From Lingula anatina (taxonomy: Eukaryota; Brachiopoda; Lingulata; Lingulida; Lingulidae), in contig NW_019775646.1 in the NCBI RefSeq assembly GCF_001039355.2, positions 1 to 64,000 of the forward strand: a stretch of DNA of 64,000 nt, in the 5' to 3' direction. The position numbers and the translations under genes are program-made. Positions 1 to 13,214 of the stretch are shown here, in pieces. The notes under the pieces were generated by a model. It saw only the letters and a list, made by a program, of their open reading frames with translations. It made no database searches and had not been told where the DNA came from. Each line of letters begins with the position of its first letter. The stretch's first letter is position 1.

Positions 1-505
1 AAGAGTATAAACAATAAATAGCATGTTAACCTAAATCTGGAATTAGTTCACTGAAAGAATAACAATACCAGTATGAATCTTGGCAAGAATCCTGACACAA
101 AAACACAGAAAAAGTACCATAACAAAGAACTGTGTCATATGTATATATGTAACTGGTATACATGTATATTACACCAAGCTCTATTTTACCTAGTGTGCAG
201 ACTAGACTGGCCATCATCACAGACTAGCTACGGTCCGATAACCATCTCGAATGACATACAGCATATAATATATAGTGAATACTGACCATATGCACTTCCA
301 TCCCTTAGTACAAGATGATTAGGAGAATCTTTGAAATCCACTGCAACTCTGCTAGAAACTGCCAAATTCATTGTATTGATATATCCTGTTCAGAAATAAT
401 AAATCAAACTGAATGTGTAATTAGCATGTCAAATCTTTTGGGACTCCCTCCACTTGGAATTGTTTGCTAACATGAAGACCATCCACCTCTGCTATGCCAT
501 AAAGA

Positions 506-3500
506 CTATAAATCCAGTCGAGCAGGCTTGCCTTTTTCACCTACATTAACAAGGTCACCACTAGGGGTCTCTGCACATTCATGCAAAATGTGAAATATAA
601 GATCTAAAATCTTCAAGGCTAGTTTTCAATGTGATTCAGGTACTTGTAAGCTTGTTTTTGTACATACTATATTCAAACTTGAGGCTTAGAGAATTTGATA
701 GGGATGGAATCAGACCGCTCCCTATTCAAAAGTCAAACCGGTTTTTTGGCAAGTTTTCATGCCACTGGATCGCAATGCTTCTCTAATTTCAACTGTTGTG
801 CCACTGAGTAACAATACTAGTATAAGTTTTATTTACCAAGTCAACTTTGCAAACAATAGTACATTAAAAAAAATCTGGTAATGTCAAATCAGTACAGCAT
901 TCCACTATAATGTAAATAATTAAATGATGCAGCAAAAAAAGAATAAAATAAAAATAATGGGTTTGAAGTCAGGGATCAATTCTATCATTTATAATAGTTT
1001 TGTCTTGTTGATTTAAAAAACATCAATGTGAAAAGTAGTATCAAATATGTACAGAATATTCAAAGCTTTACAGCTAGTTAAGCTTAACTCAATTCAGCCA
1101 ACTTCTATGCCAAAAATCTCTTGAAACTGGATTAAACATGTATTTAATTTTTCAAATTTAATATTTATATTCAATATTCTCAGATTTAAATAAATTTCAT
1201 TTAAAAATAAATAAACAAATAAATAAAAAAGTATTTATATGTATAACTTCAACCTTCGGGTTTCAATATTTCAATAAAGATTATTATTATTATTATTATT
1301 ATTATACAAAAAAAATATATATATATTGATTTGATATTTGGCTAAAGAGAAAATATATACATGTACTACAGTGAACCTTTTATTGCAACTGTGATGTAAC
1401 TTAACTGCAATGTGATGGCAATACTGATACAGTGTATGTCAATCTCTGTGTTGAGTCAAATCAACAGCTGCAAGAAGAATACTTTCTAGTAAAAAGATAC
1501 TATATAGAACTGTAATTAATATGTTAAACATGCTCTTTCTGTGCCCATTTACAATGATTTGTGAGGTAGTTTAGGCGAAGTTTGTGTGTGGTCTTTGACT
1601 CCGTTCACATGAAAAATCTATTTTCTAAAAATCTATTTTCTATTCGCGGTATCTTGTGATCACTCCGAGTGCAGCCGAGAATAAATTACAGCTTTGGAGT
1701 AACTGGCTCGCGCTGCCAGTAATTACGCCGCGGGGTATTCAGGGCACAGACCGTGGTCACAAGATACCTCGAACAGAAAATAGATTTTTAGAAAATAGAT
1801 TTTTCATGTGAACGAAGCCTTTTTGTGTCTAGATATATTAATCTACATGTTTCGAATGATTGTACCTTTGTTATCTCTTCTATTCTGAATGCAATCTTAT
1901 AGAACTGATGAAAAAAACACAGCTGCAAGCAACTCAGTAATACATCACAGGTGTGCATCCATTCTGAATCTGCATGGTTACATATACTGGGATTCAACAG
2001 GGGATGTCACAACATTCAATCTGACACATATCTCTGTGCTATCATTCATGTTTATACACAGCCACATGCCATTTCCATCAAGAAACACCTAGTATGAAAA
2101 CCTAATGTTTTATTGTACATGTGTCCCTAAACTGTATGTTAAATACATGCAAACAAATGAAGACACTCACCTTTGTGCAACTAGCAGACTTACTTTTCTT
2201 TTAAATGTACACATGCATAAGAATTCAGACAAGCAATAAATCTCTTTAAACATGGGCCATTTATTTTAGAGGAATTAAAATTCCTATGGTTGCTAGCAAA
2301 ATGAGACTAAATGCTGTGAAGCATAAGCATGATATTTTTCACTAGTATTTTTATTTCTACAATTTTACTAATATTTGATGTTCTCCAGTTTGATCACAAA
2401 TTACCATTGAAGAAATATTTGTATTATGCTTTTGAAGTTTCATTTCATATAATTTTCATAACTTCTATGCCATCTGTTTAGAAAGAAAAGTCCATCAAAA
2501 TAAATAATGCACTGACTGAAATAATGTTAAGAAATTTTCAATGAAATGTCGGACTGTATATTCTATCACATCTAAACCTGTTGAGTTGTCATGTTATTTT
2601 TATGCAATGATATACACAGGAATAAATGAGTGACAGAATGTATCAACTTCACAAACTAGCATAGTCAACTGACAGTAATTCAGTTGAAAACATTGAAATT
2701 TCCATTTTACTACCTACAGGCAAGCCCAGAGATTAGTCTCTATAGTTTAATGATATGACCTTTCAAAGAAGGCACTCAAGTCATCTGTCTAAATATTTAT
2801 ACAAAATTACATCTAACATCAAACTTATTGTTCAAAAAGGATGTTTTGGGGTCAAACTCCAGTTCTTTTCACATCACAATTTCCTGTCTAAAACAGTCCT
2901 GTCTGAAAAGATTATTTGGCTTATAAAATTCTTATTACCTGACTCTCTGTCATCATCCAACTCTGTCAAACGCTCAGTCAAGTTAGCTACAGCTGTGTTA
3001 CGTTTTCCTTTCTGTAGTACTCCTCTGCGAGACATGTTTGGACTGATATAGCCTTTGTTTAAATGCTTTACTGTATAAGTCCCTCTGCAAGAGAATTCTC
3101 TTTGTAAATTTTAAAGAACTTTTCTAAAACAAAGTTATGCAGGAAAAATAAACTGACCATTTGGTAGAATTATTTTCAACTTATGCAATTACATGTACAT
3201 AAAATGTGCTTGTTCAAATATGAAAACAAGAAAACTTTACTTACGTTCTTGAATAAGTGTAATCTGTCTTTGGTCTCCTGCAAAAAAGAAAAAAAAAAAA
3301 GACTCTAAAGAAAAAGATCACTAAATCTGAAAATCATCAAGCCATTTAGAAAAACTAGAATTTTACCACTTAGAAGTCCACAAAATGGATTAATATTTCA
3401 TAGGAAGACACTCTCCCACCTAAAAACATAATACTTATATATAATGAAAGAAAAAAAAAATTCTGTATTAATCTTTGGGCCCACTACTTTGGGTGGGGTC

Positions 3501-3597
3501 CAAGAATAATCTCACTTGCCTTTCAAAGTCGTCTTGCTGATATGTAAACTTGGTTGGGGTGCTAACAACTTTACCATCAACTTCTACAACTGCAACT
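506..3597 (-). CDS. 3' part of an unrecognised multi-exon gene
   Basis: Four minus-strand exons join in compatible phases: 3597-3516, 3277-3245, 3011-2939 and 570-506, the last ending in TAG. The first encodes VAVVEVDGKVVSTPTKFTYQ and a few more residues, the second ETKDRLHLFKN, the third KGKRNTAVANLTERLTELDD plus a short acidic end, the last TPSGDLVNVGEKGKPARLDL. All four have GT donors and AG acceptors. The first exon faintly recalls the edge of an IPT/TIG-like beta-sandwich, but I do not recognise the protein. The acceptor of the third exon is weak. An alternative at about 3042 would add an in-frame stretch starting PNMSRRGV, but in a phase that does not match the second exon. Exons upstream of 3597 were not found. 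The compatible phases support a real gene; the product stays unassigned. Confidence 0.5.
1280..1304. repeat. (ATT)n microsatellite
   Basis: About eight ATT units. Confidence 0.9.
1596..1821. mobile_element. Inverted-repeat MITE
   Basis: The left arm begins near CGTTCACATGAAAAATC and contains a doubled ATCTATTTTCT motif, then GGTATCTTGTGA. The right arm is the inverted copy of the whole series, ending ATTTTTCATGTGAACG. The arms are about 60 bases and the centre about 100 bases with no coding capacity, which fits a non-autonomous DNA transposon. Confidence 0.75.
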
Positions 3598-5629
3598 CTG
3601 TTGAAGAAAAAAAGGACTATTTCATTCTACTTTTAATGCAAAATAATAAAACTCTACACATAAGAAGAAAAGTAAAATGTGAAGCTCAGCTTTAAAGAAG
3701 AATGTTTATTTTTTCACCAACAGGAATATGTTGGTATCGCAAAAGGAGTCAGGCATAACACAACATAGAGGCTATTCAAATTCAGCTTTCCTCTGACACA
3801 TAATACCAACTATTAGTCAATGTTTCAGCTATAATATGCACTTCTATATTGAATGCAGATATTGTGTGTGAATGGTTGTTCGATGCAAACCATTGCTTAT
3901 GGTTATAATGACCATTCACTGCATCAATAGTACCATACAAGGCTAGTCAATTAATCAAATATTTACAACATTTAAATATCACATCTATTGCAGTTATGAG
4001 AACGAATCACATCTATTACAGCTAGGGAAACTGATCAAAACATATATGAGTAAAATGTCTATTTCATACATATATGTAACTGAACTTCATTGAAGAACCT
4101 CTATTAATACATATTTTTCTTTCAATAAGTTCACTCAACTGCTTCATTGTGTATTAAATCAAACAGCACTGGAAAACATTCCTTTGAGGAATCTACCACA
4201 TTTAGAAGACCCTGGGCAGTTGCCTGACCTCTTTTGTTGTACTATTTTAGCAGGAATATTGACCATGCAAATAACACAGTCACTACATGCTAAACTTTTG
4301 CCTTTTACCAGTCCCTGTAAGCTAACATGGAGAATTTAATACACCATTTTCTATAAAACCCTACAATGGGTTAACATTTTCTACATGTACACATCAATCT
4401 GACCCTCTATAACATCTTTTACTTTCATTAATACTCAGTTCCTATCATGTAACAAAGAGAAAGAAAATATTCAGTTTCAACTCATCCTTACTCTCTTGAT
4501 TCTAATCAGTGAATTTCAGTTGGCAACAAGTTGTAAAGGGGGAAAGGGGTAGAAAGAAATTTGTAAAATAATCCTTTCATTAATTTATTTATCATACCTA
4601 CCTCTTGGGCATTTAATCTTAATTCACATAGTAATCTTTTATCTCTAAATAAATTTAATTTACCCACTATGATGATAATTAATCAGCATTCATTCCATAA
4701 TAACACGTTTTAGCTGACCTAGCTACAGTCATTATGATAATCATCTTTAATTCCCATTAACCACCTATTTGGAGATGTCATGAGACGTCTAAACATTTAA
4801 ATAATGATGGGATGGTCTTCCAACCCCAAATCAATACCCAGAATTGCATACTGCACTATAAGACTGTCATATTCAGCTTGCAGATTCTGACTACAGTAAA
4901 CTTGTAGCATACGTAAATACATCTGCTCCATCCCCACTTCACAAAGAGCCCTTTCAATAGGAGGTTATTATTATCATTATTATTATATGCATGGAGAACT
5001 CCACAGGATAAGTGAGAGTTGGGGCCTATATAAGCATAAATGCAAACAATGAATGAATCATGAAATGAAAGGTTTTAAGCGCCAATTTCTACGACCTTTG
5101 ACAGACTGCTAAAAGCGTCTTTATCAACACTATGAGATGGGACAAACACCTACTTGTTAATGGTCTTTAATTGCACCTTTCTGTGCCTGTCATCAGTTAA
5201 GGGATTGTGATCTGTCCCTCCACAGATGAAACAAGGGGCCATGATCTTCTTTGGTAACTTCATCTTGAGGATCTAAGCTCAAGCTTGATGGTTTCCACTC
5301 ACTCTCTCACTCCATTACTATTATAAGTGACCTAGTTTGGGATCAATATCACCAATGGCTTCCTGCAGGCATCTTATTGGTCAATCTAACTATGGTAAGC
5401 CTAATACATATGCATTAAGGCTGGAGAGTTAGGCATTAACTTTAAATACTGACCTATGACATTTTTTTCTCTTTAATATACCTACACAAATTAAACGAAA
5501 TTGAAATCAGGGGTACCTACAGACTTTTTAAAAGTGTATGAACCAGATTCCTATTATATGATGCCTTCTTAACCAAAGAGGAATAATTCAAAATCAAACA
5601 GATTAATCCAGGAAGTCTTTTCTTCCAAA

Positions 5630-5676
<47 letters not shown>

Positions 5677-7997
5677 AAAGTTACGTACCAATCATAAATC
5701 ATTATCATGTTGAAACATCAGTTCTATAGTATATGGTATACAAAATGAAGTTGTAATTGTTCCTTCCTGATAGTACTGGTACCTCAGTTAAATTGAATCC
5801 AACTCTTAATTATAATTTTTTAAAGAATTGGTAAGGATATTGAGATTGCAGGTGGGAAGCATCCACTACCAGTGCAAACTACCCTAAATTTCAGAGTACT
5901 CAAGAAACTCACCTCTATCGATCCTCAGCATGACCGTAACTGTTTTTAGTTAAGAATACACTGATAATTAAGGCACATGTTAAGCACATGTAAGGCACAT
6001 GCACTGTGTGCTCAGTTTTTTAAAAAATACTAATGGACTTTTTAGATGCACTTTCATACAGTAGAGTAAAATGTTTATATATCAATTAATGGATACTAAA
6101 CATATAGATCTGCTGTTGCAGTCAGTTCAAATATGTTTTATAAATAACACATATGTTAATCGTATACCCCACAAGGTATATTCAAAGATCAATAACCATG
6201 CATTCAAACCACCAACCTCCTACTACACTTGTCAACATTCAAACTGGTGAGTATTACTTCTTAATCTATACCACACAAATTTATCAAATAAAGTTTTTCT
6301 CCTTATTTACCTGGGTTTTTCCTGCTTACAAAACTGAACATCACAAAGATCTTAAGAAACACAACAGGGATCAGCTGTTGATCCTGGGAGCCCTGATATA
6401 TCCCCAACAGTTGTATACATTTGAACCAGCAGTCATCAATGGATCATTCTAAGGACTCATGGGTAACTATTGTCCCAATTCCACTACTTGAACTACTATT
6501 GGTATTTCACTCCAATCATTACAAAATTGCTCATGCTGTCCAAGGCAAACAGCCTCCATTATGGATTCTATTGTTGTGTTTATTCATAATTTCAAACGGA
6601 TCAGGTTATGTGATGTGCAAAAGCCAAAAGCATTTACCTTGAGTAAACAATACATTTTGAATACTACTCATAATGTCTATACTATACTACAGTTAAATTG
6701 AGCAGAAGGAATATTTGAACTAGAGTTGAATTGCAGCAAAATGGAAAAACAAATTGTGCTTTTGTTCATTATTTATTCATCATATTGATAATAAGCACAG
6801 TTTGTTACCAAGTTCGTACCCAGTAAATCAATTTAAGGGTAGAATTAAAGCTTACCAAACCTTTATTGCAAAACCATAGATATATTAAATTTATGCATAC
6901 GGCATTGCAGGCTGATCAAAACTCAGTCTGTTATTTCCCCCCTGGCAACATTGCTAATGAAATAACCATATTACATGTAATATCAGTATGTGAACCTCCC
7001 TTACACACTTGTTTACTTGTTGAGACCACACAATGATATTTGCATTCATACTTTTCACATGCAAAAGGATAATATTAATTAAGACAATTGAAAACCTTTA
7101 TATTTCCTTACATATCATTTCATATCAAAATGGTAAAAAAATGTATTTCAGACCCTTTTCTTGGTCATCAACAGCATTCAAAAATCTTCAGATGCAACAA
7201 TTACTGACACCACGTGCTTAGAATCTGATGATGAAAATTGACTGAAAAAGCAACGGTTATTACCATCAGCAATGACTAAAATACGTATCCAATATACACC
7301 AAGTGCACTCAAAAATTCAACTGAAACCATGTTTCAGTGAAAATGGTGAGCGTTACATTGATTCACAATCAGCGTGCACATAAATCACTTGCCTTCAAGC
7401 CACACTCAAGATACAGAGACCTGCACGTGCAACCAAATCTCAGTTAAGACCAACGAAATTCTTTTACGAAAAAGAATTAAACTGTTTTTCAGTTATACTC
7501 AATATCACCAACACCTATTCTCACATACCAGTAGATGTATATGTAATTAAAATCAAAAATAGGTATACCAGAATGCAGTAGAGGTGCCTGCAGCAGCAGA
7601 GACCCACCTGTGACCAGTCTGCTGAGACAATTCAATTGACAACCAAAAGTTTCTCTCTATATAAGTATATGCTGTGTGAAAGAATAGAACATTTGTAATG
7701 TAATGCAACAAACCAAATGGAAATTGATCCAGGCAAAGTATTTTTTTAAGCAGCACAAAATACACATTTGCTCTAATATGGTTATTTAAAAACTGTGATA
7801 TTTCCTTTAATTTGGGAGATAATTTCACAATTCCAAAATATAACATCCTGGATAAAAAGAACTTTCAGAAGATATAACTTGTGTTTATATCCGGCACATT
7901 CTGATAAACCTAATTGAAAATCAGAATTTATCCACAATAAAACTGGTCACACCAAACAGCCAAAGACACATACTACTCTAAGTCCACACTGACTCAC
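3598..7997. other. Intron-like sequence, no supported gene
   Basis: AT-rich, with an AAAT microsatellite at about 5627-5677 and scattered short open frames with no coding character. A 27-base stretch at about 5909-5935 on the minus strand (TVMLRIDR, AG acceptor and GTGAGT donor) could be a tiny exon, but its phase does not fit the next known exon directly. Confidence 0.4.
5627..5677. repeat. (AAAT)n microsatellite
   Basis: About twelve AAAT units; the overlapping open frame with repeated Leu-Phe-Ile-Tyr is a repeat artefact. Confidence 0.95.
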
Positions 7998-8110
7998 CCA
8001 CAGACGGTGGTTGCTTCACTTTACAAGCTTTTCTCTGCTACTTCCCTATGACTAAGGGCTTGAACTGAGACAAAGGCGGCGGGCGTCAGTGAAACTGACC
8101 GAGGATGTCA
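7998..8110 (-). promoter_or_regulatory. Probable first noncoding exon and promoter of the 0.5-3.6 kb gene
   Basis: A locally GC-richer stretch ends on the minus strand in a strong donor (CTGTGG followed by GTGAGT at 7997). It precedes about 4 kb of intron-like sequence leading to the exons below 3.6 kb. The link to that gene is inferred from strand and position only. The upstream edge is approximate. Confidence 0.35.
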
Positions 8111-8350
8111 ATCGTCCCGAGTGTATGCGCAAAATATTTCAGATAAGAATCGAATACTAACATAAGGTAACATAAATGTTCACTGAGGGTTTAGATCATG
8201 TAATGGCGCTAATTATGAGTGTCATGTGTTAATTACTTGCTTACCTTCAAATGTCAGTTATCAACTCAAAATTTCCTCCACTCAACTTTCGTATCTGCCA
8301 ATAAAAATAAGGATAGATGGCGCCACGCAAGACAGAACAGCCAACAGATA

Positions 8351-8352
8351 CC

Positions 8353-8407
<55 letters not shown>
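8351..8407. repeat. C tract followed by (CT)n microsatellite
   Basis: A run of about ten C residues passes directly into more than twenty CT dinucleotides. The open frames across it are artefacts of the repeat. Confidence 0.95.
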
Positions 8408-8411
<4 letters not shown>

Positions 8412-8419
8412 ACGTTAAT

Positions 8420-9998
8420 ATATTGACAATTTTATGTTTTCAACAGTTTCGGACCATTTGGAAACTCATTTGGATGTCAATTACAGATAACGTTAGATCT
8501 AGGCCTAACGTGTTAAATTTTAATTTTGGATGACATTTTGGTGATTTAGGCCTACACTGTGTTGAAAATAATACGTAGGGCCTAATTCGTTTTATAGAAT
8601 TATGATGAAAAATTTGTTTGTTATATGACCCTACTATTGCATGTTTCCCAAGATTAAAAAAAAAACTGAGAGGACAATAATGATTGCACTGTCAGAGTCA
8701 GGTAAACTGCGTGCGATTCAATGTGAAACTATGAGAGCGTTCCCATAACCCTATCGTACTAGCTGGATCGATCTTACTCCTCGGGGATTCTCGCTTAATT
8801 GCATTCAGTTTAAGCAGCTTAAATGTCTGGTAACTTAAAGTAGACTACTTGTTTAAAGTTGGGAAAACTTTGTGGTTCATGGTGTTGTTAAATGTTCATG
8901 TTGTTTTGCGAAGGGGCGTGCCAGACTATTAAGCTGATTACATTGACTGCGCCTTAGCCAGAACCCCCTCTCAGATAAATCGATCCTGCTAGTAAGATAA
9001 GGTTGAAGAACTATTCTGTTGAAGAACTATAGAAGAGGGCCTTTCACATAAGGGTTATTTAACGCAAAGGCCACAAATCATTTTTTTATGAGAATCAAGT
9101 ATAGACCTACTGAGCAAAGACTTTAAAAAAACAAATTCCTTTCCCTTTTTGTCCAGTAGTAGTCCTTAATCCTAAAACTAGGCCTCCAAACCAGCATCCT
9201 TTCCTCTCTAAAATGCTATCATACTGACGACAAAGACGAATTGGAGCGTTCAATCATTTAATCACTAACTTTTCTTATAAATATAAGAGTATTTATACTC
9301 TATTTCTCCTTACCGATCTTTACTTGTTTTCATTGCATTGTCTTTTGCGTGTTCACCAGCATTTTCCATTCTTATTACTCATTCCACAATATTTCCATAA
9401 AAAGCAATCTCTGTAAGCCTTGTTTTCAACAAAATATTTTTAAATACATCATACTTGGATCGCACCAAGAAGTTGTATGTGACCTCAACATTAAAAATTT
9501 CACAGGTTTTCCAACCACGAAAACGATTTCCACGCTTGTTGACCCTTCAGAAAATTAAACGTGCCCTCAATAACTCGCTGGGTTTTTACTTATTTGATTT
9601 TATTTGACTTATTACTTGCAATTAGTGAAGGCGTAATGAGCCCTTAACTTAAGCACATACACCTTTTATTCAAAAAATTGTCTTCGAATTTTAAGTGTTT
9701 GCAACATCCACTCCCTTTTTATTTTTAAAGCAAAGCGAAATCTTACTAAAGTAAAAATTCGTAAATTACTAAAAATAATCATGTTATCTTGATGTCTTAA
9801 GACCTACTTTACCTCAGTTGAAAAAAAAAGCAATACTACAGTAAAGTAACTTAGCATGTACCGGGGGCTTATACAAATTAAAATTACGTTTTATAAAGGT
9901 CATTTGTTGATCACAAAGGGCCCAAGTGGCCATCTTAAATTTGCCTATGATTCTTCAATGAAATTTAATTAATAACAAAGTCAATGGCACCAGAAGCA
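8420..9998. other. Intergenic stretch
   Basis: No supported exon or RNA gene is visible between the CT repeat and the stop codon of the sulfotransferase. The sequence is AT-rich and unique within the window. Confidence 0.5.
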
Positions 9999-11333
9999 TT
10001 AATTAACACCCTGTGTTAAAGTATTTGGCAAAATGTAAGTTTTCCATAATCTTGGCCAATTCAACTTGTCACAAATGAAGTCTGCTTCTTTTCTAGACTT
10101 TTCCGACTCTTCCGCAACCTCCTGGTAATTTTTCAGGATATCGCTACTGATGACGGACCCTCTTTGCGAATCTCGCGCCAAAGCCAGCGTGGCTAACCCC
10201 TTCAAGTCACGAGGCAATTCCAAGTGGTCGACAATGGCGTCACAGGCCACTGCAGTGTTGTTGACAAGATCCTCATAACGTATGGCTGCAACAGGGATTC
10301 CACTTGCAACGAAAGAAACGTACAGCGAACATGTTTCAACCCAGTGAACACAGCAGAACCCAAGGAAGGTAACGGACGAACAGAATTTAGGATCTTGCGT
10401 CCAGGCATATTTCTGGTCATCAGAAAAGAAATGATCGGGAAAGAATCGCGCTGCCGACGGAAACAGTCTTCTAAGAATTCCATGTGTTTGGATCGTGTAC
10501 ATAAGTCTTGGAATGGTTGGCCCACAGAATGCCCGACTCATGGATTGGGTGGTCTTAAGACCATCTCTGTACATAAACACGTGTCGAATGGCGGGAAAAT
10601 ACTTATGCACAACGTTTACGTGTTCCGTGGCACAAGACCTCGGTTTGATGCATATTGTAGAAGGATTTTGTTTAAGTGGTTTGCATATAACTCGCATTAC
10701 ACTAATCACAATTTTTTCGTAAAGTTCTTGCGAAATGCTCCGCTTAAAGTAAGCCATATTAGTCAGAGAATCTGGTTCAGCAATGGTTAACAGTTTGGGC
10801 AGAGTCTCCAGAATTTGACTTAAAAGTGTTGAACCGCATCGCCCTGTGCTTGATAAATAAATCACTTTCACTTTCGGGTCGCCAATTTCATCAGCAATTT
10901 TGAATAGAGACTGGACTGGCATAAGGACAATTCTCCGGGCGTACTTCAGTTGAGCTTCATAGAGAAATGCATTCGTATCGGAATGGTAAATGTCCACGGA
11001 TTCTGGTGTTTCAACAAACACTGCTTGTTTAGGGGTTACACAGTAAAGGGAAATATTCTTGCTATGTATAATATTTGGATGTGCAAACCTCTCATGCAAG
11101 CCGATGAAATTTTCAGGACAGGCGACCCAACCGTCGTGAAGTTTGTGACTCCACAGGACACGCATGACTTGAGCCGAATGTTCGTAATGATCACCTCTGT
11201 TCACGCGCCTTTGAAAGCTGAGCGTTCCACTTATCCACCAAAGAAAGGCCTGTACTGAAGTGAAAGTCCTACGAACAGCTTCGTAGAAAATGTGATGCAA
11301 AACGACCAGAAGAATATACAACCAGTAACGCAT
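9999..11333 (-). CDS. Membrane-anchored P-loop sulfotransferase, intronless
   Basis: A single uninterrupted frame of 444 residues. Residues 4-16 (WLYILLVVLHHIF) form a short hydrophobic segment near the N-terminus, typical of a type II Golgi anchor. Residues 161-170 (SSTGRCGSTL) match the 5'-phosphosulfate-binding loop that grips PAPS, and 251-260 (HVFMYRDGLK) sits where the 3'-phosphate-binding segment is expected. Such enzymes move sulfate from PAPS to a sugar or other acceptor in the Golgi; the acceptor cannot be told here. The C-terminal part is rich in acidic and basic helices and contains RYEDLV, common in this fold. The lack of introns among intron-rich neighbours suggests a retrocopy origin or a naturally intronless family. 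A decayed relative lies at 14.35-15.25 kb. Confidence 0.85.
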   Translation of the reverse strand: MRYWLYILLVVLHHIFYEAVRRTFTSVQAFLWWISGTLSFQRRVNRGDHYEHSAQVMRVLWSHKLHDGWVACPENFIGLHERFAHPNIIHSKNISLYCVTPKQAVFVETPESVDIYHSDTNAFLYEAQLKYARRIVLMPVQSLFKIADEIGDPKVKVIYLSSTGRCGSTLLSQILETLPKLLTIAEPDSLTNMAYFKRSISQELYEKIVISVMRVICKPLKQNPSTICIKPRSCATEHVNVVHKYFPAIRHVFMYRDGLKTTQSMSRAFCGPTIPRLMYTIQTHGILRRLFPSAARFFPDHFFSDDQKYAWTQDPKFCSSVTFLGFCCVHWVETCSLYVSFVASGIPVAAIRYEDLVNNTAVACDAIVDHLELPRDLKGLATLALARDSQRGSVISSDILKNYQEVAEESEKSRKEADFICDKLNWPRLWKTYILPNTLTQGVN

Positions 11334-11678
11334 CTTGTGCAGTTTGTTTAGTGAACCACCTGTTCTTCCGGTACATAGAAATATCAGTACTACCCTGATA
11401 AGATGTTACCCTAATATATGTTGAAGGTCATGTTTGAATGTTCTCAAAACTTTATCGTGTTTGTGAATTTCAGCGTCGTTTCAATAAGTGCATCTGGATC
11501 TTGCAAACGATCGTGATGACTGGCGGAGAACAAAAGTCTGCTCTGTAAAAGCAGCGAAAAAAATAATTGAATGGCTAGTTTTTAAATTAATAAGAGGACC
11601 TGCGACAGACTCCAAAGATTAGTATACAGAATTTGAAATTTCGCTTTGACTGTTTAATGAGTTGTCATGTTTGAAACT

Positions 11679-11703
11679 TGGACCTAAATTAGGTCCAAGT
11701 TTG
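11679..11703. repeat. Short perfect palindrome
   Basis: CTTGGACCTAA is followed at once by its inverse, TTAGGTCCAAG, forming a perfect hairpin of about eleven base pairs. The function is unknown; it may be the core of a degraded inverted-repeat element. Confidence 0.6.
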
Positions 11704-12362
11704 AAACAAGGAAAAAAGCCAAACAGTATCGTCGGATCCTCCCCAAAAGTTTTGAAGCTAATCTGAATGTTGTCCATTTGTATGTTTAAGACGATGGGCA
11801 AATTATCGGGGCGAGATACAGTGTAGGCCCTACTCCATGAGACTAACCTTTGATCACACTTTCGATACCTAACCAATTATCGAAAATTGTAGATGCTTGA
11901 ATTATTGTCCCTGGCCTTTTTCATCGCAAAACACCAGCGTAGTTACGGGAATTCATCTTATATTGCGCAAACTAAAAATATACCTGACGGTTTGCTCTGG
12001 AATAACATTCCGGGCACCATCAAAGCTAGTCTGAGTTGGTTCAGTTTTGTCGTAGGACCAGTAGACCGTTGATTTGGCTAGTAACTGACGTCCACAGATT
12101 CTCTATTGTGTTCTATCTGCCATTTTCAAATTCCAGTCCCCACCCAATTTTTGCTCAAGAAATTTTAGGGGCACCCCATTTTCTCCTCCACCCCAGCCCA
12201 AACCCCTCCGACTTAAATACTGACTGGTCCTTTAGGGGCATATACCCTGAAATATAGGGTAGTTTGCTCTGAAATGCAGAAAAGTACACAAAATTCAAGA
12301 TTTCTGTTTATTTACGCAATTTTATTGGGTTACTTATAACTAGCATACACTGCTGGTGATCA

Positions 12363-12600
12363 AGGGCTCATTCCCATTGAAACTATCAGTCTATGCAGAT
12401 CAATTTAACTCCACGGTGACTCACTGAATGCAATCAGTTAACAGATTCCTCCTTACATTGAGTAGAATATACAGAAAAGTTGGTGATTATATGAGTACAT
12501 TGGAAACAAGAGGAGGCATGTAAAACTGATTGCATTCAACGAGAGTCCCCGCAAAATTAGATCAATCTGTAAACCGACTGTTTCAATGGGAATGAGCCCT
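12363..12600. mobile_element. Long inverted-repeat MITE
   Basis: The termini AGGGCTCATTCCCATTGAAA and TTTCAATGGGAATGAGCCCT are exact inverse copies. Inversion continues inward at lower identity (for example GAATGCAATCAGTT against AACTGATTGCATTC). The unpaired centre carries a stretch also found at 36.95 and 44.65 kb (see findings). No coding capacity. Confidence 0.8.
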
Positions 12601-13214
12601 GAGGGACCATGCTGATCAAAATATTGATTACAGTTAGAGGTGTCATTTTACCTGTGGACCAAAGTGCCTGAAGTGTAGAATGCTGATTGGGTGTATATAG
12701 CAACCTGAGGATGACTCAATAACTCGTATGATACGGCTGCAGAAAAAATCACAAAAATTGGGGTAGTTATTATTTACAAAGATGCAGGTGCAACAAATTT
12801 TTGATAAGATCTTTTAAACCAATGTAGGTCTTGTTTACAAAGGTCCACTGAAAATAAGTTATTAGTGCTAAAATCTAAACAGAGTGATTGTAAGAAATTT
12901 GTCCCACCAGTCTAAAGTACACTGTACTTTGTCACAGGTTTTAATATTTCTGAAATTAATGGTAATACTAAACCCTGGGGTGGCGCTGGCAATATTTTTC
13001 TCTTAGCCAAATCACCACATTTTTGTCAATTTGTTATCAAAAAGGTTATAATTTGACTAAAACAAGTGAAATCAAGCCCTTTTTCTTTAGCCAATTTAAG
13101 TCAGTTTTAGCATTTGGGTAAATTGGCGAGTGTTAGCGCTACCCCAGAAACCCATTATACACGAACTGTTTTCATGATAAACATATAATTCAAATGTCTT
13201 AATATTTCAAAGAT

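Noticed and set aside
10224-10790. 188-codon plus-strand open frame over the sulfotransferase
   Set aside because: It is antisense to the well-supported enzyme and has no recognisable features.
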